Numbered from the stretch's first letter, positions 16,952-27,334 are shown. The stretch: DNA of 64,000 bases from Curtobacterium sp. ZW137 (GCF_003762905.1 NZ_RJKS01000001.1:744001-808000), one strand, 5' to 3'. Translations and numbers: made by a program. Notes: generated by a model from the sequence alone, not told the origin.

Positions 16952-19624
16952 TCAGTGCGCTGCTGCCTCCCAGTTGGCGCCGGTCCCGACCTGGACGTCG
17001 AGCGGGACCGTCAGGTCGGCCGCGCCGCCCATCCGGGTATGGAGGATCTCCTCGACGCGGTCCTGCTCGCCGGGCGCGACTTCGAGGATGAGCTCGTCGT
17101 GCACCTGCAGCAGCAGGCGGGTCCCGAGTTCGCCGTCGCGCAGGTCGGCCGCGACGCCGAGCATCGCGATCTTCATGATGTCCGCCGCCGAGCCCTGGAT
17201 CGGGGCGTTCAGCGCCGCACGCTCGGCGTTCTCGCGGAGCACCCGGTTCGGGCTCTTGAGGTCCGGGAAGGGACGGCGACGGCCGAAGATCGTCTCGGTG
17301 TAGCCGTCTTCCCGCGCCTGCTCGACGACGTTCCGGAGGTAGTCGCGGACGGCACCGAACCGGGCGAAGTACTCGGTCATCAACGTCCGCGCTTCACTCT
17401 GCTCGATGCGGAGCTGCTTCGAGAGCCCGAACGCGCTGAGGCCGTACGCGAGCCCGTAGGACATCGCCTTGACCTTGGTGCGCATCTCCGCGGAGACGTC
17501 CGACGGCTCGACCCCGAAGACCCGGGCACCGACGAACCGGTGCAGGTCTTCGCCCTCGTTGAAGGCCTGGATCAGCCCGGGGTCGCCGGAGAGGTGCGCC
17601 ATGATCCGCATCTCGATCTGCGAGTAGTCCGCGGTGAGGAGCGTCGTGTACGGCTCGGCGACGGCGAACGCCGACCGGATCCGACGGCCGACCGCGGTCT
17701 TCACCGGGATGTTCTGCAGGTTCGGGTCCGTCGAGGACACCCGGCCGGTGCTGGTGCCGGTCTGCTCGTACCGGGTGTGGATGCGGCCGTCGACGACCGC
17801 GGCGTCGAGGGTGTCGACGATCTGGCGGAGCTTCGTGGCGTCGCGGTGCTGCAGCAGGAGCCCGAGGAACGGGTGCGGGTGCTGGTCCTGCAGGTCCGTG
17901 AGGCTGGCCGCGTCGGTGGAGAAGCCCGTCTTCGTCTTGCGGGTCTTCGGCATCGCGAGCTCGGTGAACAGCACTTCCTGCAGCTGCTTCGGTGACCCGA
18001 GGTTGACCTCGTGCCCGATCTCCGCGAAGGCCTGCTGGGCGAGTTCGGCGGCGCGCTCCCCCAGTTCCTTCGACAGGCCGGTGAGCACCGGGCGGTCGAT
18101 GCCGACGCCCGTGGTCTCCATCTGCGCGAGCACCGAGACGAGCGGGAGCTCGATGTCGTCGAGGACCTGCAGCGAGCCGGGGTCGATCCTGGCGCGGAGC
18201 GCGGTGGTGACCCGGAGGACGTACCAGGCGTGCACGCCGACGTTCACCGGGTCGGTCTCGGGGACGAGCTGGTTCGGGTCCGCGGTGGGGAGTTCCTCGC
18301 CGAGTTCCTGGTAGACGAGGTCGGTGAGGGGCTGCCCCTGCTTGCCGGGGTTCGCGAGCCAGCCCATGATCCGGGCGTCGCCGGCGACCCCGTTGACGGT
18401 GATGCCCACGGTGCCGAGCGCCTTGATGGCGGCCTTGGCGTCGTGGAAGTGCTTCGGGGCGTCCGAGGCGAACCAGGCGCTGAGCTGCTCGTAGTCCTTC
18501 GCGCCGCTGCCGCCCGGCACCAGCACGGCGTCGTCGTGGGTGGCGATGCCGATGGCGCTGAGGCGGCCGTCGATCACCTCGACCGCGACGCCGTACCCGT
18601 TCTCCGCGGCGGCGGCGTTCTTGCGCTCCAGCCAGTAGCCGAGCTCTTCGTCGATGAGGGTCTTGACGGGCGGCGGGGTGACGCCGGCGTCCTCGATGCC
18701 GCCCTCGACCGCGGTGGCGTCGCTCGGCTCCCCGTTGCCCGCGACCTTGAACACACGGTCGAGCAGCGTCCGGAACTGCAGCTTCGCGAAGAGCTCGCGC
18801 ACGGCGGCTTCGTCGAGGGGCCGCAGAGCGACGTCACCAGGGCCGACCGGCAGCTCGACGTCGGTGACGAGGCGGTTCAGCTTGCGGTTGCGGATCGCAC
18901 GGTCCTTCTGCTCGCGCAGGTTGTTGCCGACCACGCCCTTGATCTCGTCCGCGTGCTCGAGCACGCCGTCGAGCGAGCCGTACTGGGTGATCCACTTGAC
19001 GGCGGTCTTCTCGCCGACCTTGTCGATGCCGATCAGGTTGTCGCTGGTCTCACCGACGAGCGCGGCGATGTCCGGGTACTGGTGCGGTTCGATGCCGTAC
19101 CGCTCGTAGACCTTGTCGCGGTCGTAGCGGGTGAGCTCGGAGACGCCGCGGACCGACGGGTAGAGCAGCGTGACGTCGTCGTTGACGAGCTGGATCGAGT
19201 CGCGGTCGCCGGACACCACGTAGACCTGGTACCCCTGCGCGGAGCCCTGCGAGGAGAGCGTCGCGAGGATGTCGTCCGCCTCGTAGTCCTCCTTCGTGAC
19301 GGTCGTGATGCCCATCGCCTCCAGCGCCTGCTGCAGGAGCGGGATCTGCCCCTTGAACTCCGCCGGGGTCTCCGAGCGCGTGCCCTTGTAGTCCTCGTAC
19401 TCCCGCGTGCGGAAGGAGAACCGGGAGATGTCGAACGCGACCGCCAGGTGGGTCGGCTTCTCCCGCTGCAGGAGCATCAGCAGCATCGAGATGAAGCCGT
19501 GGATGGCGTTCGTGTGCTGCCCGTCGCGGTTGACGAAGCTGTCCACCGGCAGGGCGTAGAAGGCCCGGAAGGCGAGCGAATGGCCGTCGATGACCATGAG
19601 GGTAGGCTTTGCGGAGTCCGACAC
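16952..19624 (-). CDS. polA: DNA polymerase I
   Basis: 890-residue repair and Okazaki-fragment polymerase. The N-terminal 5' nuclease/FEN domain (about 1-300) carries IDGHSLAFRAFYALP, EADDILAT and SGDRDSIQLV. The middle domain (about 330-500) has lost the 3'-5' exonuclease acidic residues: where DxE is expected the sequence reads VAVEVIDGRLSAIG, as is usual in actinobacterial enzymes. The polymerase domain has motif A DYSQIEMRIMAH, motif B KVKAMSYGLAYG and motif C QVHDELILE. GTG 19624 lies 6 nt after TAGGCT, suggesting a leaderless mRNA. It is divergent from a thioesterase gene 57 bp away. Confidence 0.97.
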   Translation of the reverse strand: MSDSAKPTLMVIDGHSLAFRAFYALPVDSFVNRDGQHTNAIHGFISMLLMLLQREKPTHLAVAFDISRFSFRTREYEDYKGTRSETPAEFKGQIPLLQQALEAMGITTVTKEDYEADDILATLSSQGSAQGYQVYVVSGDRDSIQLVNDDVTLLYPSVRGVSELTRYDRDKVYERYGIEPHQYPDIAALVGETSDNLIGIDKVGEKTAVKWITQYGSLDGVLEHADEIKGVVGNNLREQKDRAIRNRKLNRLVTDVELPVGPGDVALRPLDEAAVRELFAKLQFRTLLDRVFKVAGNGEPSDATAVEGGIEDAGVTPPPVKTLIDEELGYWLERKNAAAAENGYGVAVEVIDGRLSAIGIATHDDAVLVPGGSGAKDYEQLSAWFASDAPKHFHDAKAAIKALGTVGITVNGVAGDARIMGWLANPGKQGQPLTDLVYQELGEELPTADPNQLVPETDPVNVGVHAWYVLRVTTALRARIDPGSLQVLDDIELPLVSVLAQMETTGVGIDRPVLTGLSKELGERAAELAQQAFAEIGHEVNLGSPKQLQEVLFTELAMPKTRKTKTGFSTDAASLTDLQDQHPHPFLGLLLQHRDATKLRQIVDTLDAAVVDGRIHTRYEQTGTSTGRVSSTDPNLQNIPVKTAVGRRIRSAFAVAEPYTTLLTADYSQIEMRIMAHLSGDPGLIQAFNEGEDLHRFVGARVFGVEPSDVSAEMRTKVKAMSYGLAYGLSAFGLSKQLRIEQSEARTLMTEYFARFGAVRDYLRNVVEQAREDGYTETIFGRRRPFPDLKSPNRVLRENAERAALNAPIQGSAADIMKIAMLGVAADLRDGELGTRLLLQVHDELILEVAPGEQDRVEEILHTRMGGAADLTVPLDVQVGTGANWEAAAH

Positions 19625-19630
19625 CCGGAC

Positions 19631-19636
19631 AGCCTA
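19631..19636 (-). promoter_or_regulatory. Candidate -10 box of polA (leaderless)
   Basis: TAGGCT on the minus strand, 6 nt before the polA GTG, within the 57-bp divergent spacer. Confidence 0.5.
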
Positions 19637-19681
19637 CCGACGGCCCCCGACAGGGCCGACCAGCGCGAAGGGCACCGCGAC

Positions 19682-20113
19682 GTGACCGACGAACAGACAC
19701 TCACCGGGTCCGCCGAGGGCATCGCGAAGTACGCCGAACGGGGCATGGGCGAACTCGCCGACAAGATGGGCATGGTCATCACGGAGCTCTCCGCGGAGCG
19801 CGCCGTCGGCACCATCCCGGTCGAGGGCAACCGCCAGCCCGTCGGGCTCCTGCACGGTGGCGCGTTCGTCGTCCTGGCGGAGAGCCTCGGCTCGATGGCG
19901 GCCACCGTCCACGCCGGCGAGGGGCGCTACGCCGTCGGCATCGAGCTGAACGCGTCCCACACGCGGAGCGCCACCTCCGGCGTCGTCACGGGTGTCTGCA
20001 CCGCGATCCACCTCGGCAACACGCTCACCACGCACGAGATCGTGCTCACCGACGACCAGGGGCGACGCTGCTCCACCGTCCGCATCACCAACCTCATCCG
20101 CGACGTGCGCTGA
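19682..20113 (+). CDS. Hotdog-fold thioesterase (PaaI/MenI-like)
   Basis: 143-residue acyl-CoA thioesterase of the hotdog superfamily. LLHGGAFVVLAESLGSMAA contains the HGG turn followed by the catalytic glutamate on the central helix, as in PaaI and EntH/MenI enzymes, and the C-terminal strand pattern GNTLTTHEIVLTDDQGRRCSTVRIT closes the fold. I chose GTG 19682 (V T D E Q), with GAAGGG about 8 nt upstream. ATG 19745 is an alternative, but it would leave out an N-terminal helix. It is divergent from polA and probably cotranscribed with the small VOC gene that follows 44 bp later. The substrate is unknown: phenylacetyl-CoA genes and menaquinone genes are not in the window. Confidence 0.85.
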   Translation: MTDEQTLTGSAEGIAKYAERGMGELADKMGMVITELSAERAVGTIPVEGNRQPVGLLHGGAFVVLAESLGSMAATVHAGEGRYAVGIELNASHTRSATSGVVTGVCTAIHLGNTLTTHEIVLTDDQGRRCSTVRITNLIRDVR

Positions 20114-20157
20114 CGCCCCCGCGGGGCCGCGCGCCCGTGCAACACCAGGGAGTCCTC

Positions 20158-20532
20158 ATGGACTGGAAGATCGAACTCATCATGGTCCCCGTCAACGACG
20201 TCGACCGCTCCCGCGACTTCTACGCATCGCTCGGCTTCACGATCGACCACGACCAGCGTGTCTCCGACGAGGTCCGCTTCGTCCAGGCCACCCCGCCCGG
20301 ATCCGCGTGCTCGATCGCGTTCGGCCAGGGCATCATGTCGCCCGACGTCGTGCCCGGGTCGCTGAAGTCCATCCAGGTCGTGGTGCCCGATGCCGACGAG
20401 GCACTGGCACACCTGCAGTCGCTCGACGTGAACGCCGTCGGGGTCGACGAGATGGCCTGGGGCCGCTTCGTCTTCTTCACCGACCCCGACGGCAACGCCT
20501 GGACCCTGCAGCAGCTGCCCGTCCGGAGCTGA
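20158..20532 (+). CDS. Small VOC/glyoxalase family protein
   Basis: 124-residue single-domain vicinal-oxygen-chelate protein. The fold's first repeat is seen in IMVPVNDVDRSRDFYASLGF and the second in SIQVVVPDADEALAHLQSLDV, ending in GRFVFFTDPDGNAWTLQQLP, the typical last strand. The metal-ligand positions are not clearly conserved, so it may be a binding protein rather than an enzyme. ATG 20158 has AGGGAG 5 nt upstream. It is likely the second gene of the thioesterase transcript and convergent with the GNAT gene. Confidence 0.85.
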   Translation: MDWKIELIMVPVNDVDRSRDFYASLGFTIDHDQRVSDEVRFVQATPPGSACSIAFGQGIMSPDVVPGSLKSIQVVVPDADEALAHLQSLDVNAVGVDEMAWGRFVFFTDPDGNAWTLQQLPVRS

Positions 20533-20572
20533 CGGCAGCCGCTGCGGCGGCAGCCGTGGCGGCAGCGGGCGT

Positions 20573-21043
20573 TCAGTCCTCCGGTGGGCGCTGCAGCAGC
20601 AGCCGGGCGTCGCCGAAGCCGAGCCGCCGGTAGAGCCGCTCGCCGTCCACACTCGAGTGCACCGAGACGCGTTCGGTGCCGAGCTCGTCCGCGATCTCGA
20701 GCAGCCGGTCGACCAGCCGTCCGGCGACACCCTCCCCACGCACGTCCGGGTGCACGTAGACGGTCTGCACGTCCGCCGTGATCCGTCCCCCCGGGCGATT
20801 CGGCGCGGGCGGTCGTGCGGTGAGCCCGAGCCACGCCATGCCGAGCACGGCGCCGTCGCGTTCGGCGACGACGCACCGGTGCGTCTCCGGGTGTTCCAGC
20901 GCGAAGGCCGTCATCGCATCCCGGTACGCCGCGGGCGACTGTCCGGGGGTGCGCCCGTCCTCGTCGATGCTCCACCGCCACCGCAGGTCGGCCACCGCGG
21001 GCATGTCGGCCGGACTGGAGGCTCGGATCACCACGTCGTTCAC
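20573..21043 (-). CDS. GNAT family N-acetyltransferase
   Basis: 156-residue acetyl-CoA-dependent acetyltransferase. The acetyl-CoA binding motif A reads VYVHPDVRGEGVAGRLVDRLLE (about residues 94-115), and the C-terminal strand-helix LYRRLGFGDARLLLQR is typical of GNAT motif B. The substrate is not predictable. The GTG at 21043 is preceded by GGTGGAG. It is the last gene of a co-directional minus-strand series (pdtaR, membrane protein, DUF6891-like gene, GNAT) with gaps of 70 bp or less. Confidence 0.85.
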   Translation of the reverse strand: MNDVVIRASSPADMPAVADLRWRWSIDEDGRTPGQSPAAYRDAMTAFALEHPETHRCVVAERDGAVLGMAWLGLTARPPAPNRPGGRITADVQTVYVHPDVRGEGVAGRLVDRLLEIADELGTERVSVHSSVDGERLYRRLGFGDARLLLQRPPED

Positions 21044-21112
21044 GGCTCCACCTTCGCAGATGGTCGGCTCGAGGGCACGTCGGTCACGGGCGTGCGTTCG
21101 GGTCCGCCCGGC

Positions 21113-22090
21113 CTACCGCCCTGCGTACCTCGCGTTGATGCGGGCGATCTGGACGAATCGGTCGAGCGCTGCGCCGAGGTCATCGTGCCACGAGCCGTTC
21201 GACCACGGGCCGCCCTTCTCGTCGGTCGCCCAGACGTGCCACCCGTCGTCGTGCTCCTCGAGTGCAGCGGCGTCGGAGGTGCCCCGTTCGCCGGGCCACA
21301 GCACGCGGAGGTGCTCGTCCGCGACGACCCGTCGGGCCTCGTCGAGGTCGCTGAACGGCAGCGCCTTCCGCCACTGCTCGATGACGATCCCGATGCGCTT
21401 GCCCGCGGTGCCGTCCCAGTCGAGCTCGAACCCGCGGTCGGTCAGGACGTCGGCGACCTGCTGCCCGGCCGAGAGCTGGGACCGTTCGTTGATCGTGGCT
21501 TCGCCACGGCTGGAGCGCATCGCCGTCGCGACGAGGTCCGGGTCGATGTCGGGCGCCGGGCGGAACGACCCGAAGGCCAGGCGCAGCACGTGGCGGTCCA
21601 GGCAGAGCCCCTCGGCGTCCTGGGTGTGGAAGTACGCGTACGCCCACTCCCGGAACCCGCCGGGTGCGTCCTCGTCCGGCGTGCGCAGGTCACGCGCCTC
21701 GAGGAAGCCGTCGCCCTGGTCGACGCCGAGGTCCATCCCCGTCACGAACCCGAGGCGCTCGAGTCGTCGGAACGCGAGCTCGAGCTCGTCGTGCTGGCTG
21801 CTACCCCACGTCCACGACGCTTCTCCGCGGCGCCGCGCGTCCCAGATCGGACGCGCCCGCGCGACGACGATCGCCCGGAACTCGGCCTCGTCGGGAACGT
21901 CGTCGGCGTACCACTCGACGACCGCCTCGACGACGTCGTCGAACCGGAGGAAGCCCGGGAGCACGCGCTCCGTGACGGCCTCGTCGACCATCTGGTCGTC
22001 GGGCTCGACCTCGTCCAGGATGTCGTACCCGGTCTGGTCGACGCCGTCGTCGACGCCCTTCGGTCGCCGCCACCTGTCGAAGAACCCCAC
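21113..22090 (-). CDS. Conserved protein of unknown function, DUF6891-like
   Basis: 325 residues with no signal peptide or membrane segment, acidic and tryptophan-rich. The central part (FRAIVVARARPIWDARR, DELELAFRRLERLGFV, GFLEARD, YAYFHTQDAEG, LRLAFGSF) resembles the DUF6891 pattern as I remember it. The C-terminal third (DDGWHVWATDEKGGPW) looks like a separate small domain. Function unknown. I chose GTG 22090 (VGFFDRWRR) because TAGGAT ends 7 nt before it, supporting a leaderless start. ATG 22114 is an in-frame alternative overlapping the upstream gene, without a ribosome site. Confidence 0.65.
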   Translation of the reverse strand: MGFFDRWRRPKGVDDGVDQTGYDILDEVEPDDQMVDEAVTERVLPGFLRFDDVVEAVVEWYADDVPDEAEFRAIVVARARPIWDARRRGEASWTWGSSQHDELELAFRRLERLGFVTGMDLGVDQGDGFLEARDLRTPDEDAPGGFREWAYAYFHTQDAEGLCLDRHVLRLAFGSFRPAPDIDPDLVATAMRSSRGEATINERSQLSAGQQVADVLTDRGFELDWDGTAGKRIGIVIEQWRKALPFSDLDEARRVVADEHLRVLWPGERGTSDAAALEEHDDGWHVWATDEKGGPWSNGSWHDDLGAALDRFVQIARINARYAGR

Positions 22091-22097
22091 AGCTCGG

Positions 22098-22103
22098 ATC
22101 CTA
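22098..22103 (-). promoter_or_regulatory. Candidate -10 box of the DUF6891-like gene (leaderless)
   Basis: TAGGAT on the minus strand, 7 nt before GTG 22090. Its TAG is also the stop codon of the upstream membrane-protein gene. Confidence 0.4.
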
Positions 22104-22661
22104 CGGTGCGCCATCGCGTCGTGCGGGCACGGTGGCCGCGCTGACACGGGTGGTCTCGGGAGCGCCGTCGCGGGTGACCGTGACCGCGATCGAGGGGTCC
22201 GCCGTGGCGAGTTCCCACGTGCGGAGGGGCTGGTACGGCTCCCGCCCGACCCCGGTGTACGGGACCGGACCGTTGTCGTCCTGCAGCAGTCGCGACGCGA
22301 GGAGCTCGACGGGGAGGTCCGGATACCCGGCGGCTGCGGCGGCGGCGGCGATCCGGACGGCTGCGCGACGGCCCGTCGCGCTCCGAGCACGACGACGCCC
22401 CCGGTACAGGGCGGCGTCCAGGACGTGTGCGATCGCGATGAACGGCACGACCCACAGGGCTGCGAGCAGGAACGAGGTGCCGACGCTCCGGTGCAGCCAG
22501 GCGTTCTGGTACACGCCGATGGCGATGAACGCGAGCACGCCGGACGCGTAGGCGAGCGCGTACACCGAGGTGGACGCACCGCGTCCTGCAGGGGCCCGGA
22601 CCGCGGCGACGTCACTCGTGTCGACCACGATGGCGGGCAGGTCGTCCCTGGTCACCGGCAC
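22101..22661 (-). CDS. Small membrane protein of unknown function
   Basis: 186 residues. Two adjacent hydrophobic segments at about 33-52 (VYALAYASGVLAFIAIGVYQ) and 62-82 (FLLAALWVVPFIAIAHVL) form a hairpin in the membrane. An Arg-rich stretch follows on the likely cytoplasmic side, then a soluble C-terminal part with an Ala-rich helix. I do not recognise a family. The GTG at 22661 begins 22 nt after the pdtaR stop, so it is probably cotranscribed. An alternative GTG lies two codons downstream. Confidence 0.6.
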   Translation of the reverse strand: MPVTRDDLPAIVVDTSDVAAVRAPAGRGASTSVYALAYASGVLAFIAIGVYQNAWLHRSVGTSFLLAALWVVPFIAIAHVLDAALYRGRRRARSATGRRAAVRIAAAAAAAGYPDLPVELLASRLLQDDNGPVPYTGVGREPYQPLRTWELATADPSIAVTVTRDGAPETTRVSAATVPARRDGAP

Positions 22662-22683
22662 GAGCGCTGCCCGGTCCGGCGGA

Positions 22684-23289
22684 CTACTTCTTCGCGCTGA
22701 GCTGCTCGATGATCGCCTTGGCGACGTCGTGCATCGTCAGGCGGCGGTCCATCGAGGCCTTCTGGATCCAGCGGAACGCCTCGGGCTCGGTGAGGCCCAT
22801 CTTCTCGTTGAGCAGGCCCTTGGCGCGGTCGACGAGCTTGCGGGTCTCGAAGCGCTCGACGAGGTCGGCGACCTCGGCTTCGAGGGTGATGATCTGCTGG
22901 TACCGGGAGAGTGCGATCTCGATCGCGGGCAGCAGGTCGTTCGGGGTGAAGGGCTTCACGACGTACGCGAGCGCTCCGGCCTCCGTCGCACGCTCGACGA
23001 GTTCCTTCTGGCTGAACGCCGTGAGGAGGACCACCGGGGCGATGTGGTTCTTCGAGAGCTTCTCGGCCGCGGAGATGCCGTCGAGCTGGGGCATCTTGAC
23101 GTCCATGATGACGAGGTCGGGACGGAGGTCGGTCGCGAGCTGCACGGCGGTCTCGCCGTCACCCGCTTCGCCGACGACGTCGAAGCCGTTGTCACGGAGG
23201 ATCTCGACGATGTCGAGACGGATGAGCGACTCGTCCTCGGCGACGACGACGCGACGGGGTGCGGTTGCAGTTGCTTCTGAGTCACTCAC
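22684..23289 (-). CDS. pdtaR: PdtaR-type response regulator with ANTAR domain
   Basis: 201-residue two-component response regulator that acts as an RNA-binding transcription antiterminator. The receiver domain (about 13-125) has the acidic pair AEDE, the phosphoacceptor aspartate in LVIMDVKMPQLDG, the switch threonine in LLTAFS and lysine in YVVKPF. The ANTAR domain (about 135-195) is seen in RKLVDRAKGLLNEKMGLTEPEAFRWIQKASMDRRLTM, with the helix-end alanine and glycine positions conserved. It is very close to mycobacterial Rv1626/PdtaR, whose kinase PdtaS lies elsewhere. GTG 23289 is 7 nt after TAGGCT; upstream in-frame codons would extend into tRNA-Leu. Confidence 0.93.
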   Translation of the reverse strand: MSDSEATATAPRRVVVAEDESLIRLDIVEILRDNGFDVVGEAGDGETAVQLATDLRPDLVIMDVKMPQLDGISAAEKLSKNHIAPVVLLTAFSQKELVERATEAGALAYVVKPFTPNDLLPAIEIALSRYQQIITLEAEVADLVERFETRKLVDRAKGLLNEKMGLTEPEAFRWIQKASMDRRLTMHDVAKAIIEQLSAKK

Positions 23290-23296
23290 GACCGAA

Positions 23297-23302
23297 AGCC
23301 TA
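23297..23302 (-). promoter_or_regulatory. Candidate -10 box of pdtaR (leaderless)
   Basis: TAGGCT on the minus strand, 7 nt before the pdtaR GTG, between that gene and tRNA-Leu. Confidence 0.5.
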
Positions 23303-23351
23303 CTAGACGTCGGAAGTGCTGCTTCGCATTCCGCCGGGCAGAGGCGGGCAG

Positions 23352-23433
23352 TACGAGTGGCGGGACTTGAACCCGCACGCCGTGAGGCAGAGCATTTTGA
23401 GTGCCCCGTGTCTGCCGATTCCACCACACTCGC
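23352..23433 (-). tRNA. tRNA-Leu, anticodon CAA
   Basis: An 82-nt class II tRNA. The acceptor pairs GCGAGTG with CACTCGT and the discriminator is A, with no encoded CCA. The D arm contains TGGTGGAATCGGCAGAC, the anticodon stem pairs GGGCA with TGCTC around loop CTCAAAA, a variable arm of about 12 nt follows, and the T arm is GCGGG TTCAAGT CCCGC. The A discriminator and long variable arm identify it as leucine, reading UUG codons. Confidence 0.95.
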
Positions 23434-23456
23434 GAGGTGGCCAGACTACCAGCCGG

Positions 23457-24647
23457 TCACACCCCTTCGAGCGCCTCGACCGCGGCCACGAGCCCGGCCC
23501 GCCGCGGCGACCGCGGCGGCAGCGTCCGGAGCAAGGCCCGCAGCACGCGGGCGTCCGCTGCCCCGTCCGGCGTCCGCGCCCAGGCGAGCAGCGCCTCCGC
23601 CGACCCGTCGGTCACCACGGCTTCCCGGAAGCGTCCGCGGACCAGGTCGCGGAGCGCGTCCACCCCCGGGGCGTCGGACCCCGGCAGGACGGGTCCGGGG
23701 TACCGGCTGACGGCCTGGAGGCGCGACCCGCGATCGAGCGCCGCCAGCACGGTGTCGACGTCGGTGCGCACACCGCCCACCCGGTACGGGCGCGAGGCCA
23801 TCGTCACGCACGGGGCCGTCGCGGCGAGGACCCGGCGGAGCCGGACCACCTCTGCCCGGAGCGTCACGGTCGCGCCGGGGTCGCCGTAGACGGCGGCGGC
23901 GAGGTCGGCGGCGGCGAGCCCGCCGGGGGCGGTCGCGAGGACCGCGAGGATCTCCGAGTGCCGGGCGGAGAGCCCGACCGCGTGGCCGTCGACGCGGAGG
24001 GTGGCGGTGTCGGCCCCGAGCAGCACGAGTTCGGCGTCCGCGGTGGTCGCCGGGGCCCGTGGTGCGGGTGGGTTCGGCGCCCGGAGGACCGCCAGGGCGA
24101 GCTCGGCCTCCGCAGCGGCGACGGTCGCGGTGAGGAGCGGCAGGGTGTGGCGTTCGACGGCCCGCTCATCGCCGGTGACGTCGAGGACCCCGACCACCCG
24201 GCCGCTGGGGTCGTGCACGGGCACCGCGGTGCAGGACCACGGCTTCACGGCGGTGGCGTAGTGCTCGTCGCGGCGGATCTGCACGGGCCGGTCGAGCCGC
24301 AGTGCGGTGCCGGGGGCGCTCGTCCCGACGTGCTCCTCGGCCCAGTCGGCGCCGGGGACGAACCCCATGTCCTCAGCGGCCCGGCGCGCGGAACGCGCAC
24401 CGTCGACGAAGACGAGCCGGCCCGCGGCGTCGCCCACCGCCACGACGCAGCCCGCCGAGCGGGAGTCGTCGAGCAGCAGCCGCCGCACGATCGGCAGCAG
24501 GGTCGCGAGGGGCCCGTCGCGCCGGGCGGCGTCGAGTTCGTCGGTGCCGAGCGTCAGTCGTGGCGCTCCGTCGGGGTCGACCCGCGCGGAGCGTCGCCAT
24601 GATTCGGCGACGAGCGGTCGGACGGATCCGGGTCGGGGTGCGCGCAT
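23457..24647 (-). CDS. GAF-domain transcriptional regulator of the aldehyde dehydrogenase module
   Basis: 396 residues. An N-terminal AcoR-like sensor region begins RPLVAESWRRSARVDPD and continues into a GAF domain (about 55-185), with CVVAVGDAAGRLVFVDG and VQIRRDEHYATAVKPWSCTAVPVHDPSGRVVGVLDVTGDE. Instead of the sigma54-activator ATPase found in true AcoR proteins, residues of about 205-285 form a winged-helix-like domain (LSARHSEILAVLATAPGGLAAADLAAAVYG). It is a likely DNA-binding regulator responding to a small aldehyde or alcohol-derived signal. ATG 24647 has GGAGG 5 nt upstream. The neighbours DUF779 and aldehyde dehydrogenase form a recurrent actinobacterial trio, so those genes are the probable targets. 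Confidence 0.82.
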   Translation of the reverse strand: MRAPRPGSVRPLVAESWRRSARVDPDGAPRLTLGTDELDAARRDGPLATLLPIVRRLLLDDSRSAGCVVAVGDAAGRLVFVDGARSARRAAEDMGFVPGADWAEEHVGTSAPGTALRLDRPVQIRRDEHYATAVKPWSCTAVPVHDPSGRVVGVLDVTGDERAVERHTLPLLTATVAAAEAELALAVLRAPNPPAPRAPATTADAELVLLGADTATLRVDGHAVGLSARHSEILAVLATAPGGLAAADLAAAVYGDPGATVTLRAEVVRLRRVLAATAPCVTMASRPYRVGGVRTDVDTVLAALDRGSRLQAVSRYPGPVLPGSDAPGVDALRDLVRGRFREAVVTDGSAEALLAWARTPDGAADARVLRALLRTLPPRSPRRAGLVAAVEALEGV

Positions 24648-24700
24648 GCGTCCTCCGTCCCGGGTCCGCCCGCCGCGTCGTCGCGCCGGGTGCGGTCAGC

Positions 24701-25098
24701 CTACGTCCGGCCGGCCGCCGGGACCAGACCGAGCTCCTCCAGTTCCGCGTCGGTGAACATCCGCGAGCGGGTGAGGAAGCGCTTGCCCTCCGGGACCTCG
24801 AGCGAGAAGCCACCGCCCCGACCGTCGACGACGTCGATCGTCAGGTGCGTGTACTTCCAGTACTCGAACTGGGACCGGGACATGTACACCTCGACGCGGT
24901 CGATCCCCTCGACCTCCAGCGCGCCGAGGAGCACGTCCCCGGACCCGGTCATGAACATGCCGACCGGGTAGCACATCGGGCTGGAGCCGTCGCAGCAGCC
25001 GCCCGACTGGTGGAACATCAGCGGCCCGTGCCGGGCGGCGAGGGAGCGCAGGAGCTCCCCCGCCGCCGCCGTCACCGCGACGCGCTCGGTGTGCGGCA

Positions 25099-25099
<1 letters not shown>
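24701..25099 (-). CDS. DUF779 domain protein
   Basis: 132-residue cytosolic protein of the DUF779 family, almost always encoded beside an aldehyde dehydrogenase. A cysteine-rich core LMFHQSGGCCDGSSPMCYP (about residues 26-44) could bind metal or a cofactor. The segments VEVYMSRSQFEYWKYTHLTIDVVDGRGGGFSLE are typical. Its biochemical role is unknown; an accessory role to the dehydrogenase is inferred from position. The ATG at 25099 shares one base with the dehydrogenase stop (TGATG), so the two are translationally coupled. Confidence 0.88.
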
Positions 25100-26640
<1,541 letters not shown>

Positions 26641-26710
26641 GGTGATGCCTCTCGACGACGCTGTCGTGGCGCACGGTCCGCGCGCCTGCGCCCGACGGTA
26701 CGAGCGTGGG

Positions 26711-26727
26711 GGTTGCATCCGGTTGCA
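26711..26727. promoter_or_regulatory. GGTTGCA direct repeat, possible operator
   Basis: GGTTGCA occurs twice with a spacing of exactly 10 bp (one helical turn) between the divergent aldehyde dehydrogenase and DUF308 genes. It is a plausible regulator site, perhaps for the GAF protein, but rests on position alone. Confidence 0.3.
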
Positions 26728-26794
26728 CGGACGCGGGACGCTCCGCCGGGTAGCGTTCGAGGCGACCAGCAGTCCAGATCAGGGAGGAGTGCTC

Positions 26795-27334
26795 GTGGAT
26801 TCCCGTGCCGTCCGCACGTTCCGGGTGTTCGTCGTCGTCACCGCAGTCGTCGCGATCGCGCTCGGCATCGTCGCCATCGTCTGGCCCCGCCCCTCGCTCG
26901 TCGTGGTCGCGCTCCTCTTCGGCGTGTACCTCGTCGTCGCCGGGGTGCTCCGCGTGTTCGCCGCGGTCCGCGGGCACGGGACGCCCCCGGTCTGGCGCTG
27001 GACCTCCGGCGTCGTCGGGGCACTCGTCGCGATCGCCGGCCTCGTGACGCTCCTCGACCCGGTCGTCCCGCTCGTCGTCTACGCGGTGCTCGCCGGCGTC
27101 GGGTTCCTGATCGAGGGCATCGCGGCCATCGTCGGCGGCTTCGTCGGCCACCCCGGATCGTCCCGCGTCCCGTCGTTCGTGAGCGGCGTGCTCTCGATCC
27201 TCGGCGGTGTCGCGGTCCTCGTCGCACCGGGTCTGGCGCTGACGGTGTTCATGGTGTTCGCCGGGATCGCGCTCATCGTCGTCGGTGCCGGCGCGCTGCT
27301 CCTGCTCCCCCCGCGCGCGGCCGTCCGCCGCTGA
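26795..27334 (+). CDS. HdeD/DUF308 family membrane protein
   Basis: 179-residue inner-membrane protein with six hydrophobic segments arranged as three hairpins, beginning FRVFVVVTAVVAIALGIVAIVWP and ending IALIVVGAGALLLLPP. The internally repeated pattern, with a proline closing each first helix (VWPRPS, LLDPVV, LVAPGL), is typical of DUF308/HdeD proteins, whose molecular function is not established outside enteric acid resistance. I chose GTG 26795 because AGGGAGGA lies 6 nt before it; an in-frame GTG six bases earlier is too close to that site. It is divergent from the aldehyde dehydrogenase gene. Confidence 0.82.
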   Translation: MDSRAVRTFRVFVVVTAVVAIALGIVAIVWPRPSLVVVALLFGVYLVVAGVLRVFAAVRGHGTPPVWRWTSGVVGALVAIAGLVTLLDPVVPLVVYAVLAGVGFLIEGIAAIVGGFVGHPGSSRVPSFVSGVLSILGGVAVLVAPGLALTVFMVFAGIALIVVGAGALLLLPPRAAVRR